A program made the position numbers and the translations under genes. DNA of 64,000 bases. It comes from Volvariella volvacea V23 (lineage: Eukaryota > Basidiomycota > Agaricomycetes > Agaricales > Pluteaceae). Position 1 is the first letter of the stretch; each line of letters opens with the position of its first letter. The notes under the pieces are model-generated. The model saw only the letters and a list, made by a program, of their open reading frames with translations, was not told the DNA's origin and did not search any database. The stretch lies in the NCBI GenBank assembly GCA_000349905.1, contig KB722751.1, forward strand, positions 673,512-737,511, read 5' to 3'. Below are positions 23,307 through 35,912 of this stretch, piece by piece.

Positions 23307-26300
23307 ATGGCTCCTGCTGTCGAGCAATCTTCCCCCAAGCCTCAGGCCTCCGGTCACAGTCGCGCATCCTCATTCTTCTCCTTCAGAGGCAGGCCTGCCG
23401 CTCCCACAGAGGCCCGTCCACAACGAGCAGCCACTCTGGCGACTCCCCCAACAAATACCAGCGGCCCCTCTCCTGCTCAATCCTTGCAGGGTACTGGACA
23501 TGTTCAACCGGCACAGCAACACCACCCAGCGCCCATCCAACAACAGCCCAGTCAGGCTTCCCAGCATTCTCCCCAGCAGCAGATGCAGCAGCAGCCATCG
23601 GGATCTCCTACTCCCCAGGCCAGTCCTGCTCCCCCTCCAGGCCCACAATTGCATCCAGAAATACGATCCGTGCTTGCTCTCACTGCTGCTCACGCACACA
23701 AAATCTATTACTCTGGTCCACTCATCCGCAAGATTGAGCGCCATACTGACGGTCACAAGCCCCAAAAGGATGAAGGCTGGGTCGACGTCTGGGCGCAGTT
23801 AGGCGGCACAACATTGAGTGTATGGGACATGAAGGAAATTGCGGAAGCCAGTAAACAGGGAAGGGAGGTTCCCCCAACTTACGTTAATATCACCGACGCA
23901 GTGAGTTTGACTCTTCAATACTCTACCTGTCCTCAAACTGCACCCTACGTTCTTGGTCTGATTGACTCACCATGACCTCTGACAGTTCGTTCAAGTCCTC
24001 GGATCCGTCACAATACCTGAGCAAGACGGCAAACCTGCCCAAAAATATACCAACGTGCTGACTCTCAATACCGCTGGCGCCAATTTGTTGTTATTCGCAT
24101 GCCCAAATCCTGCAGCACTAATCTCTTGGGCTGCTGCCTTACGTCTTGCTGCATGGGAAAAGTCTCGTTTAGAGGAAATATACACCGCACACTTAATTCG
24201 AATCACCTTGAGTTGTGAGTGATCCACAATTTATCTCAAATACGTCCTGACCGCTTTCGTATTTGACTTTGCAGCTAAAGATATCCCTACAACGCTCATC
24301 AGGGGGAAACTGGAAGGATGGGTTCAAATTCGCATAGCTGGTCAGACGGATTGGAAGCGCGTCTGGATGTCTGTCGTGGCAGCAGCTGATGCTCCTTCGC
24401 GTGTGGAATCAATACAGTCTGGACGGCCCCAACAGTCAGCAACGTTGCCTAAAAAGAGGCGAATGTCAAACCTCTTCTCCCGTGAATCAGAGCCTGCCCA
24501 AGGCAGCGGTCCTGCCAGATCTACCATCTTCCTGTACAGTGGACCCAAACCCAAGGATAAGAAGAAGCCGGTAATGACAATGACGGACGTCACCCAAGTT
24601 TTCGCGGTCTACCCGGAGCGCCCGGAAGTCATTACTCGCAGTACATTGATGAAGGTTGAAGGACAGTTTGGCGATGAGGACGTCTCAGGCTTGATGAGAT
24701 TGAAGGAGGGTTGGATGTTCATCATGCCCGAACTGGAAGGCGAGCTGGCACCTTCAGCGCAGTTGCTAAAGTGGGTTGTTGGTAAGTGCCAGTATTGCTC
24801 GTGGTGGGTGTTTCCATTGAGCCCTGTCAACAGCATTGCACGACGCTTTCGAGTTGTATGGGCGACCTGAGGCATGGACGTGGGATCCCCGAGACCCTGC
24901 TTCGCTGATGTTTGGGTATCCAGTTGGACCGCATCGCGATGTATGTATATCTTATCTGTGCCTCTTTTGACCCTTGCTGACGCACCCTAGCTCCTATTCC
25001 TCGATCGCGAAATGGCGGAGACCTTGGATCCCCGTGAAGACCGTACCTCCGCCATTCGATCTCGACTCTTGAATATCCTATTCGAGCGCATGCGCGGTAA
25101 CGACTTCAAGCCTCCTAACGGGATGGGTGCACCACCCCAACAGATACCTGCTGCCTCCGCACCTGCACCTGGTGCTTCTAGCGCACAATCACCATCGACG
25201 GCTGGTCCACAACTCCCGCAGCTCCCACCCCTAGCATTCAGCACAGAGGACACAACGGAAGCACCTCCTGAAAAGCGCTCTCTCACCCCTATCACTGAGC
25301 AAAGCTTTGTTAGCAATTTGAGCCCGCAACCCTCCCAAAATCGCGGATCAGCTTCCCTTCTTGGCCAAGCGATTCAAAACGCTACCCAAAATGTAGCTCA
25401 CAGCGCACCCATTCCTGAGGAAAGGAACTCCATTCTCGATCGTCCTATCGCCTCTAGTCCTGCGGGATTGGACTCTGAGCAGGAGCAGGCGGTGAAGTCG
25501 CATGATTATCAAAGTCCCGTAGTTCGACCTACTTCAGGAGGTTCAGGAGCAAGCTCTGGCCCACCTCCCACTTCCCCTGCAAGGCAGACACAACACACTT
25601 CGTCGATTTCCTCTGCACCATTATCCCCGGCTTCAGCTCTTTCAGCCCGCTCTGATAGTCTAGGAGGGCCACTTGTATCGCCTTACTCAATTGATGGGCA
25701 CGCCCCACCCGAGAGTCCTATTGCTTCGAGGATGCAACACCACGAGAATGCTGATGCTCGTTCAGTTCTGACTTCTCCTTATTCACCTCAATTGCGTCCG
25801 ACCACGCTTTCCAGTTCTCCCTCCAAACCTACACCTCACGGTCATTCCGGGTCAGAAGATTCCCGTGGACTACTTAGCGAACCAGGAGCATTAGGTTATA
25901 TGCAATTTGAGCATGATAGTGCTAGAGCACCCCAGTCCTTACGACCCGGTCACCAACCAGCTTCTCCATTGACAGGACCCCAAACCCACACTGAAAATGT
26001 GTCATCCGAGTCAGATAAGCCCCTCGCTTACTCAAGGAACTTTGGTGCAAATGCTGCCCCAACACCTGCGAGCCCACAAACAAGCCTTCCATCATCACCG
26101 CCGATTCGTGAAGGAACATCACTCAATGCATTCTCAACGTTATCTTCTCCTTCCTCACCCAAACCTACTTCGCCCGTTCTTTCTGCTACTGCCCACTCAC
26201 CCAAACCTCAAAGCCCACTGCTGCCGCAAACTACCGGTAATAGCCTAAGGAGCGTTGGAGCAGCTGCGAATTCTACTATCGCGAATGCCCCGCTTGCTAC

Positions 26301-28591
26301 ATTCCCAGCAGGAGCCCAAGGCCATAGCTCACCTGATCGGCTAACTCCGGTACTTTCGGTGTCTTCACGGGCAGGGCCCCTGGGACGAAAACCTTCAGGC
26401 GCACGTGCCCCGCTAAATACTCGCCCTTTAAACGTCCTCGATCCTACGCTCCACCATCACCACCTTCCCCAACAGCAACACCAACCACAGCAACCGCAAC
26501 ACCTCCAACAGCAACACCAACCGTTGCCGCAAGAAAAACCTTTGGTCTCTCAAGTCATTCCAGACGAGTCTGCACCGTCATCAGCTGCTAGCGATCCCAG
26601 CATGGAAGATTCCCCGCAACAACGTTTTCCTCCTTCTCAGATCCAACAAAAACGCGTTGGAGATGGTTCTCCGGGTGTGGGAGCGTTTGGACACGGACAC
26701 GCTGGCGATGTGTCGACGGCGACTAGTGCCAGCAGCCCTTCTATTGCCACGCCAAAGGATGATCCTACTCTAGATGCTTGGGCGGCGTTGGAGTACCTTA
26801 CGGTCAACGACAGTGGGGTCTCACCAAAACCTGGGCGAGGAAATGAGCCGAAAAGTCCGGACCAACATTACACTAGCACGAGCTCCGAGTCGTCGCCTGT
26901 GCCTCCATCTGTTCCTTCGCCTCCTGCCGTAGCGAATATGCCGAATAGCGCCAATGCGTTCGCGGGAGGGGATTCGCACCCGTCGGCGACTCAGTATAGG
27001 AGCTCGTTTGCACCGTCTAGACAGGCTGCGGAGAGAAAGGCGAAAGCTCAGGCACAGCAGGCTGCTAATCAGGCTGCGCAACACAAGCCTGGTCATCGAT
27101 CAGCTGGGAAGAGGAAGAGCAGGGTTGCAGGTGCCTGGAACGAGAGTAGCGAGGAGGAGGATGAGGAGGAGGATGATGATGATGCCGATTCGGATGCTGA
27201 GCCACCCGCGCCTGCCGCTAGAGCTGGTGGGCCGGGTGGGCCTAATGGAAGGGGACCTCAAGGAGAGTACGGTGGCCAACAAGGACAGCACCCACATCTC
27301 CGTCCACCTAGGACGCTGCCTCAAATTCCTGGCTCCCGATCTCAACAATGTGAGTGTCAATCAGTTCCCCCCCTGATGCTTCTTTCTTGATGTGGATGTG
27401 ATGAACTAACGTTATTGTAATGTCACTTGTCTAGTCTCCGATGCAGATGAAGGCGGGTATGGACCCGGACCTAGACGTTCGCATTACGACGAGGGACCAC
27501 ATATTCGTACACAAGCTGAATTCCCACACCCTGGTGCTGCGAGACAGACTGTTTGGAGTCAAGTGTTGGAGCAAGGACGTGGACAGCCTGGGCAGCTTCC
27601 TGGCGCTAATGAGTCTGGTACGGGGAGAGATACATTTGTGCAGCTTGAGCCTTCGGAGGCTATGACAAAGGCGTTCACGCCTCAGGGATTGTTGTCGGCT
27701 GGGCTGCAGGATAAGCAGGATAGATCGGCAAAGAGGCAGGAAGAATTAGCTAGGGAAACGGGTGCCTCGTTGATCAATGTCCCGCATAAGCCGCCGCCAC
27801 CGCAAACTGGCTTGTTGGGTGCTGTTAGCGCACATGAGCGGGAGAGGAAGAGGGAAGGTGGAATTGGAGCTGCTCTTACAGAGCGCGAGAGGGAGAAGAG
27901 GTTGGTGGAGGAGAGGCAGAGGCGGTTTGACGAACAGCAGAGACAGCAGTTTGAGCAAATGCAGCAGACTGGGTCGATGTATGGTGCTTACCCCGGGTTC
28001 AATCCTATGATGAACCCCATGATGATGGGCATGAACCCGATGATGGGTATGAATCCTATGATGACGGGTGCTATGGGACCTATGATGACGGGAGCAGGAA
28101 TGCAACCTATGATGACGGGTTACGGGGGGATGATGAACCCTCAGCACGTATTTGCGGCCCAACAGGCAGCAGCACAGGCTTATCAACAGGCTATGATGGC
28201 GTTCTCGGTCGCTGGGTCGCAGGTGGGAGGTGAAAATGGTGGTGCCGCTGGACCTGGTGCTGGTGCTGGCACCCCTGGACAGATGACTCCCGCTATGACT
28301 GGGATGGGAGGATATGACCCTCGAATGTCGATGATGGGTATGCCAATGATGGGTATGGGGGGTATGGGTATGAACCCACTGTCGGTGCAAATGACAGGAA
28401 TGTCGACCTTCGATCCAAGATTTGGCCCTGGCACACCGAATGCTATGGGTGGTGATGGAGGATTACTGCCCCCTGGCCCGCAATTTTCGTCAGGAAGCAG
28501 TTCACCAGCGAGGAGAGGGTCGCCACTTGCCCGCCCGCCAGTGAATAGCGGTGATCAAGGCGGTTCGAGACCTGTCAGCCCAAAGCCGTGA
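23307..28591 (+). CDS. PH-domain protein of the CAF120/SKG3 family
   Basis: A very large protein (over 1,500 residues). After a Gln/Pro/Ser-rich leader, the conserved region begins at HPEIRSVLALTAAHAHKIYY, then the PH domain GWVDVWAQLGGTTLSVWD, PPTYVNITDAFVQVLGSV, LLFACPNPAALISWAAALRL. A second block follows (IRGKLEGWVQIRIAGQTDWK, FLYSGPKPKDKKKPVM, VFAVYPERPEVITRSTLMKV, GWMFIMPELEGELAPSAQLL). This matches the fungal Caf120/Skg3 family linked to CCR4-NOT and the bud neck. A ~2.3-kb exon from about 24991 is Ser/Pro/Gln-rich and disordered, with poly-Gln/His near 26460 and an acidic run near 27150. The last exon has a charged coil and a Met-rich repeat, then a Gly-rich tail. Around seven introns are seen. 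Confidence 0.82.
27996..28145 (+). repeat. Met/Gly-rich peptide repeat in PH protein
   Basis: The coding sequence carries degenerate tandem units built on N-P-M-M-x-G-M and P-M-M-T-G (for example NPMMMGMNPMMGMNPMMTG), with related copies around 28270-28400. It is low complexity and probably disordered. Confidence 0.8.
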
Positions 28592-29194
28592 TTGGTGACT
28601 TGGTCGGTGTTCACTCGCATCTAATGGACTGATGGACATTGGACATATAGTCGTGATCTGTTATAGTGGTTGGTAACTTTGGTTCCTCTTTCCCTTTCTA
28701 CTATACTGTTTTTTGTCTACCTATTACTATATGTTCCCTCTGCAATGTTACCTTGGAATGATGTTGATTTTCAAGTCGTTGCCACTATTTTTTCGGTTTG
28801 ATACATTAATATTATTGGTGACGATGGACACTATGCAATTCCTCCAACGCTACTTTTCGCTGCACTTGCGCCGAGGAGGGCTCCTTCTCCTATAATCATT
28901 TGGACTCTTATGCGTTACCAATCATATCCAGTCGTGCATACTCATTAGAACTTGGATTATCCTCTCCGCTCATACTATATGTCCACCATGGTTCGTGACC
29001 AGCACCAATACCCATGGCCAGAATTAGAAGTGATCGGAGCCGCGTCGCGTGAACAAATGAGGACTCGCATCACCCTGTCCCAGCCACCCCGTATTCTGAC
29101 TATGACTCCTTCCTGACCTATTCCTTTGCTTGAACGCACACTTATTCCATACCCATACACCGAGTAGATCTCTGTGAAGACCTGATCCTGCAGG
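28592..29194. other. Intergenic, PH protein 3' end to RAD2 promoter
   Basis: About 600 bp between genes on the same strand. It is T-rich at first, with no protein-like frame. It should contain the 3' UTR of the PH gene and the RAD2 promoter. Confidence 0.55.
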
Positions 29195-32100
29195 ATGGGT
29201 GTTAAGTCGCTATGGACACTCTTGACCCCAGTTGGTCGACCAATACAGTGCGTGCGCTTAGTCTGGAACCGCCGCTCCTACGCCTGAAGCCTATGTGATT
29301 GTAGGTTGGAGACGGTTGAAGGCAAGGTTATGGCCATTGATTCGAGCATATGGATATATCAATTCCAAGCCACCATGCGCGATAAAGAGGGACGGGGATT
29401 AGTAAACGCTCACGTACTCGGCTTTTTGAGACGAATTTCGAAGCTGTTGTTTTATGGGATAAAGCCTGTGTTTGTATTCGATGGTGGTGCGCCTGTTCTC
29501 AAGAGGAATACTCTGGTGAGCTGATATTTCGTTGTATCGTCTATAATACCAGGCTGAATAATTTGGTGCATGACTTCAGAATGATCGTAAGAAGAAGAAG
29601 AGTGGCGCTGCTGCTAGTCATGCAAAGATTGCGGAAAGGTTACTGGCTGCGCAGATGAGACGTGAAGCAGTAAATCATGCTCAGGGCAACCGGTGAGGGT
29701 CCATTCTTAAACTATACTCAGCTCAATATGCTTATGGTTAATCTACTAGGAAAGTCTCAAAGGGCAAGGGGAAAGCTTTGGAGGACAATTCTAGTGCAAA
29801 AGAAATAGTTTACTTGGAAGACGTTGACCCTACCGTACCCAAGAGTCGTCATCAGCCAAAGTCTTCGACATCTCCGACTAAGAACAAGTTCTACGATCAT
29901 GACCCGTACAAGCTTCCTGCAGTAGACCTAGAGCAAGTCGTGGCAGATGCTACTCGCTCATCTGCACCTGATCCTCGGCTTGCCACGGAGGAAGAGCTAC
30001 AAGTCTTCATCGAAGACATGCGTCCGGAGGATTTCGATATCACTTCACCAGAATTCCGAGAGTTACCCACCGAAGTGCAATACGAAATAATCGGTGACTT
30101 GCGTCTCAAGTCCAGGCAGACTTCGTACGCAAGGTTGCAGAATATGCTGAAGAATTCCAAGACGCCGCTTGATTTCTCCAAGCAACAGATTTTGAACTTG
30201 AAGCAGAGAAACTCTTTGACACAGCAATTGCTTATTACGACGGATACGATCGGTCAAGCGCATATATCCATTCCAGTCCGTATTGCAAGTGAACGGAATA
30301 GACAATATGTACTTGTTAAGAACGAAGGGGCGGATGGAGGATGGGTGTTAGCTCTCCGAGACCAGGGCACGAAGGAAAAGCCTATAGAAATCGATCAAGA
30401 TGACAAGGACAAGAAGGAATTCAAGGGAAAGAAAGCGGAGGCCGTTGATGACGAGGATGATGATATGGAGGAGGTGGCGATGTTGGTCTTCATCGTCTCT
30501 GGCTCTGTTACTTGAGGCTGATTTACCTCCTTAGAGAACAGTCACAGCAAATGGATTCTGACCTACGCGAATATAGAAGAAATATGGCCTTGGCTGCTAT
30601 AGCCAGACGTCATACGCCTAAAAAGCCTATGACGAATAAAGATAACCCAAGACCTCGTCCACCTGGGGTTCAACCACTCTTTGACCTATCTGATGACGAA
30701 CTTCCTCTGGAACTATACGAACAGCAGCCGCCTATTGATGATGAGGACGACGAGGAGCTCGCAATTGCAATCCAGAAATCCATTGATGAAGCTCGCAAGG
30801 CAGCACAAATATCTACGCCGGAGGCTGGACCTTCACGGACTGCTTCCGCCATGCAACCACTGCCTACCCCTCCTGTCCAATCGAAAGCACAAACTGATGG
30901 CGAAGAACATGCTAGTCTGTTTGGGACTTCAACCCGTCTAGAAACTGCTCTTTCGTTTGCTAATACCAGGACACAACGGATATTACCAGATACGAGCCCT
31001 GTCCGACTATTTGGACAACCACGACTCCTCACATCACAACCAATAGCTCCGAGCACCGCAACTCCACAGATGGTAGATTCGGATGAGGATATAGACATGG
31101 AGGAGGTGCTAGTAGTGCCCTCCGAACATCAGAGGACCAAAGTTACAGAACCAGATGTTGTAGTCCCTGACGACCTTGTTTCATCGGCACCCAGCGCCGT
31201 TGACGAAGAAGAGGACATGGAGGAAGTTGATGTATTGCCTATGGAGGTTATAGCCAAGGAACCGGGTTTTGAAACAGCCGTAGCACTAGTGGGAGTAACC
31301 CGAAACTCGTTATCTCGCATAGAAACCCAGAAATCGACGAAGCCAGTCGAAGTACTTGACCCGAGTGATGAAGAAATGGAAGAGATTGTACTTGAAGCTC
31401 CTTCACCCGTTGCGCAACCCCACCGATCAGAGCCCGCTACTCAGGCCCCTGCTCCCAATACTACCACTCCTTTGTTTATCGGATCTCCGGAGCCTAGTTT
31501 GGCCGCAGTCTCATCAGCCGCAGTAGCTGACCGCCAATATACCACGTCAGAGTCAACGTGCACAGATGAAGTGCCCTCTGCACAAGTAGTAGACGACCCA
31601 GTGCTAGATGAAGAAGATGACGTCCCAATCCCCTGGTCCCGTTCGCTCTCTCCCTTCGGCGACGACGCAACTCGAACAATAGAGTCCACTAACCCAGCGG
31701 ATCACGTCGACTGGGATGCAGCTCATGAAATGGACGTCAACGCTGAAGAGGGTGAATTCGCTAGATTCGTCTCTCAAGTCAAAGGCAAGGACTTGGATGA
31801 AGTTAGGAAGGAGATTGACGAAGAAATTCAGTTCTTGAACGAGCAAAGGAAGGCTGCTCTCCGGGACTCGGAGGACGTGAATCAGCAAATGATTTCACAG
31901 ATTATGGTATGTGAGGATAATTGGATACATGCAGTAACGATAAATTGACGGCTTCATTCTCTAGACGATGCTACGGCTGTTCGGTATCCCTTACATCACA
32001 GCGCCAATGGAGGCCGAAGCGCAATGCGCAGAACTTGTCTCACTCGGACTAGTGGATGGAGTCATAACCGACGATTCCGACGTTTTTCTCTTCGGGGCTC

Positions 32101-33343
32101 AACGCGTCTTCAAGAATATGTTCAACCAATCCAAGACTGTTGAATGTTTCTTGCTCTCTGACCTAACAAGAGAGCTGGGATTAGATCGGGATACGTTGAT
32201 CAGGCTAGCTTATTTGCTAGGAAGCGATTATGTGGACGGGCTGCCTGGTGTAGGGCCTGTTGTCGCTATGGAGTTGTTGAAAGAGTTTCCGGGTAAGGAT
32301 GGATTGCATAAATTCAGGGAGTGGTGGAGTAAGGTGCAGAGTGGAAAGGATAAGGAAGAAGATAATAAATCTAAATTTCGGAAACAATTTGTATGTGGTG
32401 TTTTTGAAGTGTGGAACTGGGACACTGATAATGGTGTATAGAAAAAGAAATTCAACGATTTATACCTCCCAGCTGACTGGCCTAACCCTGCAGTGGTATG
32501 TGGATTATCGTTAACATTTGTGTCGGGGGACTAATACACCAGCAGAGGGACGCGTATTATCACCCAACTGTGGATAGCTCGGATGAGCCCTTCAAATGGG
32601 GCATACCAGACCTTGATGCACTTCGGGAGTAAGTTTTTAGGGATTGGACTTCAACCCAATGTTAAATAACGCTCTTAGGTTTTTCCGCATGGAATTGGGA
32701 TGGCAACAGAACAAAGTCGATGACCTGCTGCTCCCAATAATCCAGCGCATGAGCAAACGTAATAAAGTATGACCCAAACTCTGAGACCAAATGGCTGTGA
32801 TAATAACTTTCCCTACAGGAAGGAGCCATTAATAGACAAGGCAACTTGACGACATTCTTCGACGGGCTCACTGGAAGTGGAACAGTGGCTCCAAGAAAAC
32901 GTCAAGCCTATACAAGTAAAAGACTTCAGGAAGTTATCACTGCATTCAGGAAGCAAAAAGGTGTTTCGAAGACTCCTGGCCCTGAGGACAGTTCGTCCGA
33001 ATCTTCAGGCTCTGGAAGCGAGGAAGATGTGCAACCCACGAAGAAACGAAAGACAGCTGGGTCGTCGACTGGTGCGAGGGGCAAGGGCTCGAGAGGAAGA
33101 GGTACAAGGGGCAGAACAAGGGGTAAAAGCGCGGCTTTGTCGAGAGGTGGAAAGGCTGCATTTTCAAGGTCGAAGAAAGCAGCTGAAGACGATTCCGATG
33201 AATCTAGTAGCGATGATGACGAGTACCAAGGCGGAACGGCAGAGAAAACTGAAGTCCCTCTCCGCGCTGAGCTTCGCCCTAGACCGAAACCTCGACCAGC
33301 ACACCACGGGACTCAGACTGCAGTGGTGGATCCTCCTTCATGA
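29195..33343 (+). CDS. RAD2: DNA repair endonuclease RAD2 (XPG)
   Basis: The 3'-flap incision nuclease of nucleotide excision repair. Exon 1 gives [18 protein letters not shown]. After an intron the XPG-N domain continues with [20 protein letters not shown] (catalytic Asp in AIDSS) and [16 protein letters not shown] long acidic spacer follows, as in XPG but not in FEN1, including [20 protein letters not shown] and several acidic patches. XPG-I begins at [20 protein letters not shown], then [14 protein letters not shown] and the helix-hairpin-helix [17 protein letters not shown]. Near the C-terminus QGNLTTFF (32837-32860) is a good PCNA-interacting (PIP) box, followed by a basic, Arg/Gly-rich tail. 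About eight introns are needed. The exon join at about 30474-30534 is the least certain. Confidence 0.92.
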
Positions 33344-33448
33344 TACTAACAAATGTAGCGATGAGAACGTCAGTGGGGATTGTATTTGGTATAGACTCTA
33401 TGATTGCAGTATATTACGCTTGGGATTTAGTGCTGTAAATTAGATGAC

Positions 33449-34519
33449 TTAGTTAGATGAATTCGAGGGCGTTGTGTTTTCTCCTGCTTTTCTATCTTCC
33501 GCCTTTGGAGCCGTCTCATACGACTCCCAACCCATAGACTTTTGGACGACATCTTCAGCCGCATCTGGTTCCAGTTGACCATGCCTATTTCTCCGTGCTC
33601 TGTGCATACAATAAACACCAGTGAGGAGGGTAGAGCAAGTAAACACACCGGAAGAAAGTGTAAGATAGAACGACATCCTCAACATCTCTACATGAGGGGT
33701 CATCGAGCATATCTTTGTCTATGAAGAAGAGCAAGGGCATGTCGACCTCCTCCCCCGCTAATAGTTTCTGCTCTTCGAAGCAAAAACACTCCACTTTTGA
33801 GAAGTATGGTGCCACCTATTAGTCAATGGATATTAGTTCACACATGAGCAGGATAGAATATAACATACACGATCCGGAGTAACATTATAAGTGGCAATGC
33901 CAATAATATCCTCCTTCGAATTATTTTTCGCAGTATAAAATGCCAAGCTCGACTCTCCAGGCAGGACTTTAACGAATTTCTGTTGTGGGGTAAACGACCA
34001 TGGCAATTGCTCAGACCTATCGGCGTTGAAGTGGACCTTGATGCGACGAGCATTCTCGGCGGGAACCAGTCTTTCTGCTTCAAAGCGACCCATTCCGACT
34101 TTAGGTGTACCTGCGAATCCAGTTGCAGCACAGAACATCCGGTATAGAGGCACTGCAGCGTATGTTACACCGACAGCCACGATGATCTAGAATTAATTAG
34201 TGAGCAGAGACCATAGGAAGATGTAGGCAGTTTGAACGCACGACAGCGGAAGAGTACATTAGGAGAGCACGATTTCTGGCTGCGTGCACTTGTTGGCGGG
34301 ATTTATGCACAGCATTAGACGCATTTCGCTGGAGTTTAGGTTGGAAGTTGATTGGCAATCGACGACAGCCACCGGGAAATGTAGATTGCCTGGCAAATGA
34401 CCTATGCAGAGCCGCGCGACATGGGGTCTACGTGCTGAGTGGTCAACGGCAAGGAAACAAGCTAGTTGATGGCTTACCAGAAACTGTGTAGGCGTGGTGA
34501 ATGGCCGGAAGAAGGACAT
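33449..34519 (-). CDS. COX11: Cytochrome c oxidase assembly protein COX11
   Basis: The copper chaperone that delivers CuB to Cox1 in the mitochondrial inner membrane. A spliced N-terminus MSFFRPFTTPTQFL joins an Arg-rich exon (TPCRAALHRSFARQ..) that looks like a presequence. Then come the matrix/membrane segment ALLMYSSAVIIVAVGVTYAAVP and the conserved VPLYRMFCAATGF. The copper site is KVECFCFEEQ (CFCF), followed by MPLLFFIDKDMLDDPSCRDV and VVLSYTFF, all canonical. Four or five introns are seen. The stop is at 33449-33451. Its start codon is only 79 bp from the divergent DNAJC8-like start. Confidence 0.92.
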
Positions 34520-34598
34520 GGTGAGCGGAGAGATCGCGTTCTCTCCGACGACTGCTATTTGCTTGGCACGTGCTCTGTCCACATCTCTGCTTCATACT

Positions 34599-35635
34599 AT
34601 GTCAGAGCCCTCCTCCTCTTCCTCCACACCTGCTCCCAAAGCATCAGCGAGCAGTCTTCCTCAACCACCAGCGACCGCAGATGAGGCAGAGATTGATAAA
34701 CTCCTCAGCAGAGAGGCGTCAGCCTTCCAACGTGAGGTAGAGGTCGAGCGCATTCTCAAAGCTTTCAAGCTCAAGTACGACATTGTCTCCCTTTCTCTGG
34801 CGATCGGTATAAATCTATCCTCGTGTCGTGTTTCTAACGCATATGGGGTTCCCCTCTTGTCTATTTTCTAGTCCGTATGATATCTTGGACATAGATGAGT
34901 CTTCGACTCCCGAAGACATTAAGCGTCGATATAGGCAGCTTTCACTGTGTAGGTCGCCTACTTTGTCTGCTCTGCCACATGCTGACGTATAGCAAAGTCA
35001 TTCATCCTGACAAATGCCCTCATGCTCGTGCACCTGAGGCTTTCGATATCCTGAAAAAGGTGGGCGCTTCTATCCTTCAAACGTGCGTCTCAACACCCCA
35101 ATCTTATGCTTACCCCTCCAGGCTGAACAAGACCTCTCCGACAAAACCAAACGAGAGGAACTGGATGCTATGATTAATCAAGCACGAACAAGCCTTCTTA
35201 AGGGCTTTGGACTGCCAACTACCACTACGAATTCAGATCCTAAACTGCAGGACCTTAACCCGTCCTTCAAAGTCAGTCTTAGGGCGCAAACCAAGCAAAT
35301 GCTCATTGATGAAGAGCTACGAAGGAGGAAGTGAGTACGCGCTATTCCGTTACGCTGCAACACCTAATCACGCGTGCCGCGCATCGTGTAGGGCTATAAA
35401 GATGAACCTGGCGAATGAAGGTCTAGAAGCGAGAAAGAAAGACGAAGAAGTTGCCGCCAAAAAGCGGAAAGCAGAAGAGGATAAGGCTTGGGAAGGTGAG
35501 CGGTAATCGTGGTGGAACGACCACAGTACTCATCCCACGTGTACAGAACGACGAGAACAGCGTGTCGACAGCTGGCGAACGTTCACTTCCAACTCCAAGA
35601 AGAAAAAGAAGACCAAGGCAACCCTTCTTGGATAG
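34599..35635 (+). CDS. DNAJC8/SPF31-like J-domain protein
   Basis: Spliced protein of about 250 residues: a Ser/Pro-rich N-terminus, then EVERILKAFKLN-PYDILDIDESSTPEDIKRRYRQLSL, FIHPDKCPHARAPEAFDILKK (HPD present), AEQDLSDKTKREELDAMINQ, a linker and a Lys/Glu-rich C-terminal helix (LEARKKDEEVAAKKRKAEE). It ends RREQRVDSWRTF and a poly-Lys tail. This layout is that of DNAJC8/Spf31, a nuclear J-protein found with the spliceosome. The intron after QLSL uses acceptor GCAAAG, which gives LFIHPDKC. Function in splicing is known for the family and inferred here. Confidence 0.85.
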
Positions 35636-35912
35636 ATTCCCTCTTCTCCTAGGCTATTGTTCGTTCTTGCTCGTCGTTATGGATTGTTCTGTCGACCCCC
35701 GTCTTGCTATCTAGAAAACCAGTGTTATAATGTAATAGCGTTTGGGTACGCTTGGGCCACAGTATTCGAGTCATTTCGCATAAATTGTTGGCGCAAGAGT
35801 ACCCAAGCTTACAAAATATATTTGATACATGCCCAGGAAGGTGCTGAGTTAGTTACCATGGGGTTGAAAGGAAGACCGCTGTACAACATCTTCATACCAC
35901 ACCCATAATGCC

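Noticed and set aside
27746..28390. 214-codon antisense His/Ser-rich frame
   Set aside because: It is the mirror of the Met/Gly-rich repeat in the PH protein; low-complexity coding sequence often leaves open antisense frames.
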